A stretch of DNA of 45,472 nt from Promineifilum sp. (GTDB lineage: Bacteria; Chloroflexota; Anaerolineae; Promineifilales; Promineifilaceae): contig JACFOH010000003.1 of NCBI GenBank assembly GCA_019454405.1, positions 12,689 through 58,160 on the forward strand. Reading direction: 5' to 3'. Under the pieces are notes generated by a model. That model was not told the origin of the DNA. It saw nothing but the letters and a program-made list of their open reading frames with translations, and ran no database searches. A program made the position numbers and the translations under genes. This document shows, one piece after another, positions 27,815 to 36,919 of this stretch. Each line of letters begins with the position of its first letter. Positions within the stretch are counted from its first letter, which is position 1.

Positions 27815-28441
27815 TCAGGGACGAGCGTTGGCATAGATGGCGTAAGTGCCCATCCAGCCATCTTGCGCCAATACATGGCCCTGCATGGCCGCCAGCGCCT
27901 CATCGCCGGTGAAGGCTCCGGATAGATTCAGCGACGCTACATCCAGCGCGTAAAGCGTGAAATAGTAGCGGTGAACTCGCTCATCGTTCCAGGGAGGAAA
28001 AGGCCCATCGTAACCACCGTAATTGCCTTCCATGTTCGGGTCGCCGGCGAACCAGCTGGTGTAGCTGTTGATTCCGCGTACCCCATATGGAGTTTTGCCG
28101 ACCTCTTTCCCCTTCGGGGTTACGCCATCGCTGTCGATGCCGGCCGGTAACTCATTGATGTCGGCCGGGATATCGACCAGCACCCAGTGATAAAAGTCGG
28201 CGCGAGGCAGATCATAGGGCACTGTCCTGCCGGGTTGGTTAACGTCATCGCCTACTGTTGGCGCATCTGCGTCGTGACAGATCAGCGCGAACGACTTCGT
28301 CTCTTTGGGTGCGTCCGTCCACCTTATGTGCGGGCTACGATTTGGCGCAAACGTCGCCTGGCCAGACCCGTTCGGGATCCCCATCGCGAACTTGGTTGGG
28401 ATGGGGCCATCATTATCGAATGACAGAATTGTGAGTTTCAT
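27815..28441 (-). CDS. YbhB/YbcL family protein (PEBP / Raf kinase inhibitor-like)
   Basis: A 208-residue protein of the phosphatidylethanolamine-binding-protein family. Hallmarks are SPHIRWTDAPKETKSFALICHDADAP, FYHWVLVDIPADINELP, YGGYDGPFPPWNDERVHRYYFTLYALD and a C-terminal HVLAQDGWMGTY. The DxDAP and GPxPP-H-RY parts form the anion-binding pocket. No signal peptide, so cytoplasmic. Compared with the short E. coli YbhB it has an insertion around residues 70-95 and 125-140 (GINSYTSWFAGDPNMEGN). Biological role of the bacterial proteins is poorly known. It stands alone between the antiporter and DAHP synthase genes. Confidence 0.9.
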   Translation of the reverse strand: MKLTILSFDNDGPIPTKFAMGIPNGSGQATFAPNRSPHIRWTDAPKETKSFALICHDADAPTVGDDVNQPGRTVPYDLPRADFYHWVLVDIPADINELPAGIDSDGVTPKGKEVGKTPYGVRGINSYTSWFAGDPNMEGNYGGYDGPFPPWNDERVHRYYFTLYALDVASLNLSGAFTGDEALAAMQGHVLAQDGWMGTYAIYANARP

Positions 28442-28518
28442 GCCGTATCTCCCTTTTAAGTGATGGTTTGTCCGATTGTCCTGCCAAATGGGTGGTTTCG
28501 CAAATCTGCCGGCAGGAA

Positions 28519-29352
28519 TCAGATAATATTCCGCCCCATTGCTTGGCCGATACGTTCGGCTTCTTCCCTAAATTGGGCCATAGTCACTAACGGAAGAGCC
28601 TGATCGCCGTCCGATAGGGCCTCGGCTGGATTGTGATGGAATTCCACCAGTAAGCCGTCGGCTCCGGCGGCTATTGCGGCTCGTGCTCCGGCCATGACCA
28701 GGTCGGCACGGCCGGTAGCGTGGCTTGGATCGGCCATAATAGGAAATGAGGTCGTCTGCTTGATGAGCGCGATAGCGTTTACGTCCAGCGTGTTGCGGGT
28801 GGCCGTCTCGAACGTGCGGATACCGCGCTCGCACAGGATGATACGATCGTTCCCGCGACTGATGACGTGTTCGGCCGCTTTGAGCCATTCATCGATAGTT
28901 GACATAAATCCGCGTTTCAACAGGATCGGTTTGTCAGCCTCTCCGACCGCCCACAACAAAGGGTAATGCTGCATGTTCCGGCTGCCGATCTGGATAATGT
29001 CGGTGAATTCTATGACCTCGGATAGATTCTCAACACCTAGCGCTTCAGTAATGACCAGCAAACCAAATTCATCGGCGACGGTGCGCAAAATCTCCAACCC
29101 TTCGCGCCCTAGCCCTTGGAAGGAGTGGGGGGATGTACGTGGTTTGTAGGCGCCACCCCGCAACACACGTCCACCTAATCGAGCGATCTCAGCCGCGACA
29201 AGTCGTGTTTGCTCGTAATTTTCCACAGAGCATGGCCCAGCCATGAGTGTGATAGTTGGCCCGCCCACCATGACACCCTGCCCGATGGTCACCGCTTGGG
29301 TATGAGCCGTATGGGGCAATTCCTTTGCCCATTCCATTGTTTTTTGGATCAT
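28519..29352 (-). CDS. aroF: 3-deoxy-7-phosphoheptulonate synthase (DAHP synthase, KDO8PS-like type I-beta core)
   Basis: A 277-residue DAHP synthase that condenses PEP and erythrose-4-phosphate, the first shikimate-pathway step. Motifs are LMAGPCSVENYEQT, GGAYKPRTSPHSFQGLG, IQIGSRNMQHYPLL, LKRGFMSTIDEWLKAAEH, LCERGIRTFETATRNTLDVNAI, and MADPSHATGRADLV, covering the PEP and metal sites (Cys, His, Glu, Asp). It lacks an ACT or chorismate-mutase regulatory domain, so feedback control through that route is not expected. AGGA precedes the ATG. It is divergent from menA, 56 bases apart; since chorismate is the precursor of menaquinone, the position next to the men cluster is meaningful. Confidence 0.95.
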   Translation of the reverse strand: MIQKTMEWAKELPHTAHTQAVTIGQGVMVGGPTITLMAGPCSVENYEQTRLVAAEIARLGGRVLRGGAYKPRTSPHSFQGLGREGLEILRTVADEFGLLVITEALGVENLSEVIEFTDIIQIGSRNMQHYPLLWAVGEADKPILLKRGFMSTIDEWLKAAEHVISRGNDRIILCERGIRTFETATRNTLDVNAIALIKQTTSFPIMADPSHATGRADLVMAGARAAIAAGADGLLVEFHHNPAEALSDGDQALPLVTMAQFREEAERIGQAMGRNII

Positions 29353-29371
29353 CTCGTTTTCCTGCTTTTTA

Positions 29372-29401
29372 TTACCTGATCCCGCGATACTTTGCTATAA
29401 C
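29372..29401 (+). promoter_or_regulatory. menA: Extended -10 promoter for menA, probably leaderless
   Basis: TGCTATAAC (29393-29401) is an extended -10 element (TGn-TATAAT-like), with a weak TTACCT (29372-29377) 18 bases upstream. The menA ATG at 29409 begins seven bases after the -10 box and has no Shine-Dalgarno sequence, so the transcript would start at or beside the start codon. Confidence 0.5.
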
Positions 29402-29408
29402 CTGCCGC

Positions 29409-30344
29409 ATGGTATCTACATCGAATCCGCCTAATCGATTGACCGTGTGGATCCATGCCATGCGGCCACGCACGCTGCCTTTGGCTGTGGCTTGCATTAT
29501 CATGGGCACATGCCTGGCTGCGGCTGATGGTTTGTTCAGTTGGCTCGTCGCTTTATTTTGCATATTAACGGCCATCCTGTTGCAAATCCTATCCAATCTT
29601 GCCAACGATTATGGTGACTCGCTCCATGGTGCAGACCGTGCTGAGCGCCAGGGGCCGAAGCGCGCCGTCCAGAGTGGACTAGTCACGCTTTCCGCCATGC
29701 GTCGGGCTATCGCAGTGACCGTCTTGCTGACGATTGTCTCTGGCCTCGCTTTGTTGTGGTTCGCGTTTGGCGCCGCCGCTTTCTCGTCCACGATTGCCTT
29801 TGTCCTGCTTGGCGCGGCCGCTATTGGAGCGGCCATCACTTATACAGCTGGAAAGCTACCCTACGGCTACGTCGGCCTCGGTGATCTTTTTGTGTTGATC
29901 TTTTTCGGCTGGGTCGGCGTTATTGGTAGCTATTTCGTCCAGACCGTTCGGTTCTCCTGGTTATTGTTTCTTCCTGCGACGGCTTGTGGCTTGTTGGCCG
30001 TGGCCGTCCTCAACGTCAATAACATTCGCGACCTCGAATCCGACCGCCTGGCCGGTAAACATTCTGTTCCCGTTAGATTGGGACTGGAGCGCGCTCGTGT
30101 TTATCATTGGTTCTTGTTGGTCGCCGCTATCGTTTTTGCTGCGGTGTATGTCTTGATCGATTACGTTTCGCTCTGGCAATTCCTGTTTCTCCTGGCCACG
30201 CCCTTGCTTATCCGTAACGGTCTGGTGATTAGCCGCACTACAGATCTGCCTTCACTGAATCCCTGGCTTAAGCAAATGTCATTGGCCTCGCTGGCCTTTG
30301 TTGCTCTGTTCGGCCTGGGCCAGATTATCGCCGCTGTCGGCTAA
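29409..30344 (+). CDS. menA: 1,4-dihydroxy-2-naphthoate polyprenyltransferase
   Basis: A 311-residue UbiA-family membrane prenyltransferase with about nine helices. It attaches the polyprenyl tail to 1,4-dihydroxy-2-naphthoate to give demethylmenaquinone. It opens IHAMRPRTLPLAVACIIMGTC, has the first Asp-rich motif NLANDYGDSLHGADRAERQGPKRAVQSG and the second NNIRDLESDRLAGKHSVPVRLG, both diagnostic of MenA. Start 29409 is preferred over the open frame to 29325, because the extra residues are not typical and a promoter lies directly before it. Its last 66 bases overlap the convergent menH gene. Confidence 0.94.
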   Translation: MVSTSNPPNRLTVWIHAMRPRTLPLAVACIIMGTCLAAADGLFSWLVALFCILTAILLQILSNLANDYGDSLHGADRAERQGPKRAVQSGLVTLSAMRRAIAVTVLLTIVSGLALLWFAFGAAAFSSTIAFVLLGAAAIGAAITYTAGKLPYGYVGLGDLFVLIFFGWVGVIGSYFVQTVRFSWLLFLPATACGLLAVAVLNVNNIRDLESDRLAGKHSVPVRLGLERARVYHWFLLVAAIVFAAVYVLIDYVSLWQFLFLLATPLLIRNGLVISRTTDLPSLNPWLKQMSLASLAFVALFGLGQIIAAVG

Positions 30345-31160
30345 TCGCTTTCTTAGGAAACCCAGCGTTAACTCAATATATTGATCCGCCCTCTCCAGAT
30401 GGACCGTATGGCCCGACCCAGCTATGATATGTAGCGTTGTGTTGGGGAGGACCGCCGCCATACGTTGATTGATCGCTACGAATTTCTGGTCTAGTTCGCC
30501 TGCTATTAGAAGCGTGGAGATATTGATCCCGCTCAATTGTTCCCACAACGAGGGTTGTGCGCCTGTTCCCATGCCGCGCAGGCTGTTGGCTAGGCCTTGT
30601 GTTGAATTGGACAGCCGAATAGTTCGTAATGCCGATCGCGTTTTGGCCGGGAGTTGTTCCTGAGAGGCAAACAAAGGTAACTTCTCCCATCTGGCTGCGA
30701 ACGATTCGATGCCTTCGACCTCGATCTGGTTGGCCAATGCTTCATCCTGTTGTCGCCTTGCCGCTTTCTCTGTCGTGCCTTGCAATCCTGGTGAGGCGCT
30801 CTCGAGAATGAGTGAGCGGACCCACTGAGGATAATTCACAGCTATATAGAGAGCCAGCCGGCCACCCATCGAATAACCCAGCCAATGAGCTGGAAGCGCG
30901 TTGCGTTGCTCCAATAGCATCCCGAGATCGGCCGCCAGACTTGGCATACTATATGGCCCCACGTGGGTAGGGGAGTCGCTGCGACCATGCCCAATCAGGT
31001 CGATGGCCAGGACTCGATACGTGCTGGACAGGCTCTCGATGACATTCGTTATATGCCAGTTAGCCGAACTTCCAGTGAACCCGTGGAGTAGCACGATCGG
31101 TTCGCCTGTTCCAACGTCCTCGATGTAGTAGCCCCGGTCGTTGACCTGATGGATGCTCAT
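30279..31160 (-). CDS. menH: 2-succinyl-6-hydroxy-2,4-cyclohexadiene-1-carboxylate synthase-like alpha/beta hydrolase
   Basis: A 293-residue alpha/beta-hydrolase fold protein. MenH removes pyruvate from SEPHCHC to give SHCHC. Visible features are the oxyanion region VLLHGFTGSSANW, the nucleophile elbow LGYSMGGRLAL, the acid in LLIAGELDQKFVAI and the base in GSGHTVHLERADQY. The assignment to MenH rather than a generic hydrolase rests on its place as last gene of the men operon: its ATG overlaps the menE stop by four bases (ATGA). It is about 30 residues longer than E. coli MenH, with a Gln/Lys-rich tail that lies over the menA 3' end. Confidence 0.87.
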   Translation of the reverse strand: MSIHQVNDRGYYIEDVGTGEPIVLLHGFTGSSANWHITNVIESLSSTYRVLAIDLIGHGRSDSPTHVGPYSMPSLAADLGMLLEQRNALPAHWLGYSMGGRLALYIAVNYPQWVRSLILESASPGLQGTTEKAARRQQDEALANQIEVEGIESFAARWEKLPLFASQEQLPAKTRSALRTIRLSNSTQGLANSLRGMGTGAQPSLWEQLSGINISTLLIAGELDQKFVAINQRMAAVLPNTTLHIIAGSGHTVHLERADQYIELTLGFLRKRLADSGDNLAQAEQSNKGQRGQ

Positions 31161-32674
31161 TCGGATGCCAGCCTTCGTGTTAGCGCTTCGGCTGCGGCCC
31201 GCCGATTTATTTTGCCCGATCCCGTTTGTGGCAATTGGTCGACGAGGTATATAGCACGGGGTTGTTTATAACCCGCCAGACGTTCCCGACTGAAAGCCAA
31301 TAGATCGTCTTCATCGAATCTCTCAGGGGCGTGGGGCACGATGATGGCTGTTACTTGCTGCCCCCAGTCGGGATGCGGTAATCCGACAACACAGACCTGG
31401 CTCACACCAGGATATTCCCGTAGCACGCGTTCCAACTCAGCCGGGTATACATTCTCGCCGCCACTTACGATCAGATCGCTGCGCCGATCCAGCACCCAAA
31501 GATCGCCATCGTCGTCCAGATAGCCAATATCACCCGTATGCAGCCGGCCGTTGACGATTTTCTCCGAGGTCGCCGCCGGATCGTTATAGTAGCCGGCCAT
31601 AACCATTGGGCCTTCGACGACGATCTCGCCCGGTATATTATGCGGTATGTCGTGCCCCTCATCGTCGAGGATCGAGATCGTTGCGAAGGCAAGCGGCTTA
31701 CCGGCGCTGCCTGGCTTGCCAACGACGCGCTCAGGCTCCATTGTTGCTACCTGGGAGGTCGTCTCTGTCAAACCATATGTGACGGCTATCGGTAGTCCGG
31801 CCGCGGCCGACTCGACTAAAAGCTGAGGCGAGGCGGCTGCCCCGCCCAGCAGGATCAATCGCAAGGAGGGCGCTCCTGCCTGCGTCAGCCCCGCTTGCAA
31901 CAGACGGCTAAGCATCGTCGGCACCAGCGATATTAGTGTGGCGGCTTCTGTCTGCAGGCTATTCATGACGGCCTCTACGCTGAAGCCGTTGTGCAGAACG
32001 ACGGCCGTCCCATAGAGGCATGATCGGAACAGGATCGACAGACCGCCAACGTGGTAGAGGGGTAGGCACAACAGCCATCGATCGTCCGGATGCACACCCA
32101 GACGCATTGCAGAACCGGAGGCGCTCCAGTAATGATTCGCATAACGAATCATTACACCTTTCGGAAAGCCAGTTGTCCCCGATGTAAACACGATCGCTTG
32201 CCGAGACGCCAGGTCGCCGGTCGCTTTTGTCTTGAATTCGGTTGGATATCCGGCCAGGACTTTTTCCAGTTCGCTTGCTCGGTGGGGTAGAGTCAGTGTT
32301 GGGATATAGCCTCTCGTGGCCAGGCCGGCGGCCTCCTTCAAATCGGAAGCGCAGAGGACAACTGAACAATCGGAGCGCTCTATTTGCCAGGCCAGTTCTT
32401 GCGGGGTTAGGCGCGTATTGAGGGGGACGAGGATGGCCCCTATCCGCGCGAGGGCAAAAACACAGGCAACGGCCGCCAATGAATTAGGCGCCAACATACC
32501 AACATGATCGCCTGAGTCGACGTTTGTTTCGCGCATGAAATGGCACAGGCGTGACACCAGTCCGTCCAATTGGCTGAACGAATACGAACGGCCGTCGACG
32601 AGCAGCGCCGCTGTGTCGGGCGAGAGCGATGCTCTTTTGTTCAGCCAATCGGTCGTTAATCTGAACCGGTCCAT
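31157..32674 (-). CDS. menE: o-Succinylbenzoate-CoA ligase
   Basis: A 505-residue member of the ANL adenylate-forming family. It activates o-succinylbenzoate with ATP and CoA. The P-loop motif is IVFTSGTTGFPKGVMI; further motifs are LILLGGAAASPQLL, TYGLTETTSQVATM, LHTGDIGYLDDDGDLWVLDRRSDLIVSGGENVYPAELE and the C-terminal lysine motif QTGSGKINRRA. Position between menB and menH supports MenE over other acyl-CoA ligases. It is separated from menB by 32 bases and overlaps menH by four. The ribosome site (GGTGGGC) is weak. Confidence 0.94.
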   Translation of the reverse strand: MDRFRLTTDWLNKRASLSPDTAALLVDGRSYSFSQLDGLVSRLCHFMRETNVDSGDHVGMLAPNSLAAVACVFALARIGAILVPLNTRLTPQELAWQIERSDCSVVLCASDLKEAAGLATRGYIPTLTLPHRASELEKVLAGYPTEFKTKATGDLASRQAIVFTSGTTGFPKGVMIRYANHYWSASGSAMRLGVHPDDRWLLCLPLYHVGGLSILFRSCLYGTAVVLHNGFSVEAVMNSLQTEAATLISLVPTMLSRLLQAGLTQAGAPSLRLILLGGAAASPQLLVESAAAGLPIAVTYGLTETTSQVATMEPERVVGKPGSAGKPLAFATISILDDEGHDIPHNIPGEIVVEGPMVMAGYYNDPAATSEKIVNGRLHTGDIGYLDDDGDLWVLDRRSDLIVSGGENVYPAELERVLREYPGVSQVCVVGLPHPDWGQQVTAIIVPHAPERFDEDDLLAFSRERLAGYKQPRAIYLVDQLPQTGSGKINRRAAAEALTRRLASE

Positions 32675-32706
32675 GATGCGCTAATGCTTGCCCACCGCAC
32701 AATGGA

Positions 32707-33537
32707 TTAGGGCCGCCAGGGATACTTCTGGAAATCGGGCTTTCTTTTCTCTACGAAAGCTTCTTTGCCTTCACGACCTTCATCAGTCATGTAGTAGAGC
32801 ATCGTGGCATCGCCGGCCAGCACCTGCAACCCGGTTTGCCCGTCGAGATCAGCGTTGAAACCGGCCTTCAGGAAGCGGATAGCAATGGGGCTTTTGGCCA
32901 GAATTTCCTGTGCCCAGATGATGCCCTCGGCCTCGAGTTGTTCGACCGGCACGATCTTGTTCACTAGGCCCATCTCCTTGGCCTCGTCCGCGTTGTATTG
33001 CCGGCAGAGATACCAGATCTCCCGCGCCTTCTTTTGCCCGACGATCTCAGCCAGGTAATTGGAGCCGAAGCCGCCGTCGAAGCTGCCAACTTTTGGCCCT
33101 GTCTGGCCGAAGATAGCGTTGTCGGCGGCGATGGTCAGATCGCTAATGACGTGCAGCACATGGCCGCCGCCGACTGCATAGCCGGCTACAAGGGCGATGA
33201 CCGGCTTGGGCATAGTACGTATGATGCGCTGTAGCTCAAGCACGTTCAATCTGGCCACGCCGTCAGCGCCTACATAACCGGCATAGCCGCGTACGCGCTG
33301 GTCGCCGCCGGAGCAGAAGGCGTACTTGCCGTCCTTGGCCGGGCCATTGCCTGTTAGCAGGATGACGCCAACTGTCTGGTCCATCCAAGCATCGCGAAAT
33401 GCGTCGATCATTTCATCGATAGTTAATGGCGTGAAGGCATTGCGTGATTCCGGGCGGTTGAATGCGATCCGCGCCATTCCGTCAGCCTTGTGATAGGTTA
33501 TCTCTGAATACTCTTTTACGACTTGCCAGTCAGTCAT
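32707..33537 (-). CDS. menB: 1,4-dihydroxy-2-naphthoyl-CoA synthase
   Basis: A 276-residue crotonase-fold enzyme that cyclises o-succinylbenzoyl-CoA. It has the MenB-specific parts [101 protein letters not shown] and the C-terminal [31 protein letters not shown] is the pattern of the bicarbonate-dependent type I enzymes. ATG start with GAGGAG about ten bases upstream. Part of the menFDBEH operon, 69 bases after menD. Confidence 0.97.
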   Translation of the reverse strand: MTDWQVVKEYSEITYHKADGMARIAFNRPESRNAFTPLTIDEMIDAFRDAWMDQTVGVILLTGNGPAKDGKYAFCSGGDQRVRGYAGYVGADGVARLNVLELQRIIRTMPKPVIALVAGYAVGGGHVLHVISDLTIAADNAIFGQTGPKVGSFDGGFGSNYLAEIVGQKKAREIWYLCRQYNADEAKEMGLVNKIVPVEQLEAEGIIWAQEILAKSPIAIRFLKAGFNADLDGQTGLQVLAGDATMLYYMTDEGREGKEAFVEKRKPDFQKYPWRP

Positions 33538-33606
33538 GCTCTCTTACTCCTCGTTAAAATAGTGTCATTTGTTTATCGCGATGGATGTCGCCGGAGATTT
33601 GTCCTG

Positions 33607-35391
33607 TTAAAACCCTGCGGCGATGGTTGCCGCCACGTCACGCATATGTTGGTAATCGGCCGCGCTGTTCGTTTTCACTTCGATCACCATTGGCCCTGCC
33701 GAACCGTTCAGCGCCTCGCCTAGCGCGTCGACCAGGGTCGCTTCATCGTTGGCAGCCCGATAGGTCAAGCCGTACATCGCGGCTGCGTGTTCGAACTGTA
33801 ATCCGTGCGGCATCAGGAAAAGATCGGTAAAGGGCGGGTCGTGTTTGACGATGGGTAACCGGTAGAAGATGCTGCCGCCATCGTTGTTCAGCACGACGAA
33901 AGTGATATTTCGGATGCCCAATAACTTCGCAGCCAGCAGCCCGTTCATGTCGTGGTAAAAGGTGATGTCGCCCAGGATAGCCACGACATGATGGTGTCGA
34001 GCCGACGCGGCTAATCCCAGAGCCGTCGATACGTTGCCATCGATCCCGCTGGCCCCACGATTGCCGTATAGGGTAATTTGCCTTGCATCGGGGCGATCAA
34101 AGGTGTCGACGTGCCGAACGGCCATGCTATTTCCTGCGAACAACGCGTAGCCATCGGGCAGCGCCGATAGCACTTGCCGGGTGGCCGAGCCGTCAAAGAA
34201 AGGCGTTTCTTTCACGGCCGCATCCATTCGCGTCCATCCGGTGCGCTCGACCGCAAGCCATCGTTCCAGCCATGTCGCATCCGGCCGCCAATCGCCATGT
34301 TCCAGTTCATCGGCCAGCGCTGTGCAGAACAGCGCCGGATCGGCCTGTATCATCTCGGTCGTGAGATGTAGATCGTCAGACCATTCGCCGTCCTCTCGAA
34401 TATGGATGACTTTGATATCGTTTGGTGTGGACGTTGCTTTCTCCAGGAAGGCCGCCAGCGCGTTGGAGGTGGGCACAGCGCCGAATCGCAAGATCGCGTC
34501 AGGCCGGCCGATAGAATTGCCGGCTGCGCTCAACCATGAGTGATAACCTCCGAGCGCGTAATCAGACGCCCCTCCATGCCTTACATTCGATAGCGCGTCG
34601 GCCAGGATAGGATACCCACTGCGTTCCGCCAAGGCACGGACAGCCGCCGGAAAATTACCTGCCGGACATTCTGGGCCGCAAATGATGAGGCCTCGCGGAT
34701 TGGCCCGGATGGTCGCGGCCACTAAACCAATCTGGTCTGAACTCGCTGCCATTCGCCCCCGGATGATCTGTGTGAAAGGCTGAGTGTCCCGGTTCGGCGC
34801 AGATGCCTGGCTTGAGGCCTTGTTCGTAACGGAAGATCCGCCCGGCTCTAACGGCTTTCGGAAAGGGAAGTTGAGATGCACTGGTCCCTTGACCTGGCCA
34901 TCGGCGGCGGCGTATGCGCGAGCGGCCAACGTGCGTAAATGACGCAATACCACATCTGGCGCATCCTTTTGCGGGGTAGGGGCCTCGACCGACCATCGTA
35001 CATGGTCACCATACATCTTGATTTGATCGATGGTCTGATTGGCCCCGCTGCCACGCAGTTCGTCTGGGCGATCGGCTGTTAGTATGAGTAGCGGCACATG
35101 GGCGTAATAAGCTTCAATGATGGCCGGGTGAAAATTAGCCGCGGCTGTGCCGGACGTGCATACAAGAGCTACCGGTCGTCGGGTGGCTTGGGCCAGCCCT
35201 AGAGCGAAAAATCCGGCGCTTCGTTCGTCGAGGTGCCGATAGATCTTTACGCCTTGCTGAGCAGCGAAGGCCAGGGTGAGCGGTGTCGAGCGGGAACCGG
35301 GGGCGATGCATACAGCTTTCAAGCCATTGGCCACCAATTCCTCGACAAAGATCGACATCCAGTGAGTATTCGGGTTTGATGTCAGATCCAT
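33607..35391 (-). CDS. menD: 2-succinyl-5-enolpyruvyl-6-hydroxy-3-cyclohexene-1-carboxylate synthase
   Basis: A 594-residue ThDP-dependent enzyme joining 2-oxoglutarate and isochorismate. The N-terminal pyrimidine domain has CIAPGSRSTPLTLAFAAQ and HLDERSAGFFALGLAQATRRPVALVCTSGTAAANFHPAIIEA; the C-terminal ThDP domain has NRGASGIDGNVSTALGLA and AILGDITFYHDMNGLLA followed by VVLNNDGGSIFYRLP. Start 35391 (MDLTSNPNTHWMS) is preferred, because the open frame to 35502 runs through menF and gives untypical residues; this start lies one base after the menF stop (TGA-A-ATG), indicating coupling. Confidence 0.96.
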   Translation of the reverse strand: MDLTSNPNTHWMSIFVEELVANGLKAVCIAPGSRSTPLTLAFAAQQGVKIYRHLDERSAGFFALGLAQATRRPVALVCTSGTAAANFHPAIIEAYYAHVPLLILTADRPDELRGSGANQTIDQIKMYGDHVRWSVEAPTPQKDAPDVVLRHLRTLAARAYAAADGQVKGPVHLNFPFRKPLEPGGSSVTNKASSQASAPNRDTQPFTQIIRGRMAASSDQIGLVAATIRANPRGLIICGPECPAGNFPAAVRALAERSGYPILADALSNVRHGGASDYALGGYHSWLSAAGNSIGRPDAILRFGAVPTSNALAAFLEKATSTPNDIKVIHIREDGEWSDDLHLTTEMIQADPALFCTALADELEHGDWRPDATWLERWLAVERTGWTRMDAAVKETPFFDGSATRQVLSALPDGYALFAGNSMAVRHVDTFDRPDARQITLYGNRGASGIDGNVSTALGLAASARHHHVVAILGDITFYHDMNGLLAAKLLGIRNITFVVLNNDGGSIFYRLPIVKHDPPFTDLFLMPHGLQFEHAAAMYGLTYRAANDEATLVDALGEALNGSAGPMVIEVKTNSAADYQHMRDVAATIAAGF

Positions 35392-35392
35392 T

Positions 35393-36919
35393 TCAGGCGA
35401 TCTCCTCAACGCCCAGCGCGCCCAGCATAGGCCGGAACTTGAGAGCTGTTTCCGCCCACTCGGCGGCGGGTTCAGAATCACCAACAATACCAGCCCCGGC
35501 ATAGAGCCAGGCCCGGGTGTGCTGCGTCACGGCCGAACGGATCGCCACTGCAAAGGCTCCATCGCCCTGTGCATCCAGCCATCCGATAGGGGCGGCATAC
35601 CACCCGCGCGGAACCGGCTCATTCTTGCGTAGAAATGCCATCGCCTCATTTGTCGGAACGCCGCCCATCGCCGGCGTTGGATGTAATCGCCGTACCAGGG
35701 TCAAAAGATCGGCCTGATCGTTTGTGGCTCGCCCGCTAATCGGCGTCAGTAAATGTTGTATATTTCGTAACGATAAGACCACTGGCTCTCTAGCCATGTT
35801 CAGATTATCAACCAGACCATCCAGGCTTGTCAGAATAGCTTGCACCACAAGCTGATGCTCATGTCGATTTTTCGCGGAGTTTAACAACGCCTCTGCCAGC
35901 GCGGCATCTTCGCTTGCGTCACGGCCGCGAGCTATCGAGCCGGCCAGAGCCATTGTCGTCACTTGTTCACTATCCTTCCTGACAAGCAACTCCGGTGTGG
36001 CTCCAAAGAAGGCGTGATGAGGATACGGTTCAAATAGAAAGCGGAAGCAATCTTTATACCGTTCGTTAAGGTGAGCTAACGTGGCTGCCCCATCGATCGT
36101 TTCATCTGACTGCACTTCGCACACGCGAGAGAGAACGACTTTTTCCAATGGGCCGCGATGGATAGCCTCTGTAGCGCGATAAATAATTGCGGCCCATGAC
36201 TCCGGAGACATAGGGTAGCGTATTTCGGGCCGGCTAATGAGCCTGGCGTGCCTGGTGGATATAGCTGTCATCTGTATCGTCAGCGCTTCCCGCATTCCCT
36301 CAAAGCTCTCTTCCAGATTTTCATCTTCCTCTATGAACGCGTTGATCGTTATATAATGGCGGCCGCCGGTACGAACGATCTGATAGTGAGGCAAGATGAA
36401 TTGCGCGGGGCTGAACATAGACCAGGTATTGTCGGGGATGAAATCATCCTGGAAGGCGAACCCACCAAATAGCCGCGGTCGGGCGGGATGGTTGGCCAGT
36501 GCTCCGGAATGATCGTTTGTCATGCGGATGAGCGCTCCGTCGAATAGCATGCGTGCTTGCCGCGCGATCTCATCGAAGCGATAACCCGCCGGTGTCGCCG
36601 CGAGAGTTTCATCCAGAATAGGGGGGACGGTCAGTTCTGTGGCGCTACCGATTCCGATAATGGTTAACTCGTCGTCATCCGGGCCGGCCGGTTCAGACCA
36701 GAAAAAACGTTCCCGACCGTAGGCTCCATCCAGAAACTGTATAACATCCGGATTAGGGATGGCCGCGATGAGACTCAATAACCGGCGCGAGACGAGGCGT
36801 TCTGGCTTGGCCTCGTCCCAGTCAAGAGCCTGCTTTGTGCCGCTATGTGCTTCCGTTAATGGCAGCGTGGAGTCGCTATGCTTTGCTTTCATCATCGGCC
36901 GTCGACGCGTTCGCGTCAT
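35393..36919 (-). CDS. menF: Isochorismate synthase
   Basis: A 508-residue chorismate-utilising enzyme that isomerises chorismate to isochorismate, committing it to menaquinone. The C-terminal catalytic domain shows LEKVVLSRVCEV, RFLFEPYPHHAFFGATPELLVRK, ALAGSIARGRDASEDAALAEALLNSAKNRHEHQLVV, LHPTPAMGGVPTNEAMAFL and YAGAGIVGDSEPAAEWAETALKFRPML, all typical of MenF/EntC/DhbC enzymes. Its ATG overlaps the TetR stop (ATGA); an internal ATG at 36895 is an alternative start. First enzyme gene of the men operon. Confidence 0.94.
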   Translation of the reverse strand: MTRTRRRPMMKAKHSDSTLPLTEAHSGTKQALDWDEAKPERLVSRRLLSLIAAIPNPDVIQFLDGAYGRERFFWSEPAGPDDDELTIIGIGSATELTVPPILDETLAATPAGYRFDEIARQARMLFDGALIRMTNDHSGALANHPARPRLFGGFAFQDDFIPDNTWSMFSPAQFILPHYQIVRTGGRHYITINAFIEEDENLEESFEGMREALTIQMTAISTRHARLISRPEIRYPMSPESWAAIIYRATEAIHRGPLEKVVLSRVCEVQSDETIDGAATLAHLNERYKDCFRFLFEPYPHHAFFGATPELLVRKDSEQVTTMALAGSIARGRDASEDAALAEALLNSAKNRHEHQLVVQAILTSLDGLVDNLNMAREPVVLSLRNIQHLLTPISGRATNDQADLLTLVRRLHPTPAMGGVPTNEAMAFLRKNEPVPRGWYAAPIGWLDAQGDGAFAVAIRSAVTQHTRAWLYAGAGIVGDSEPAAEWAETALKFRPMLGALGVEEIA

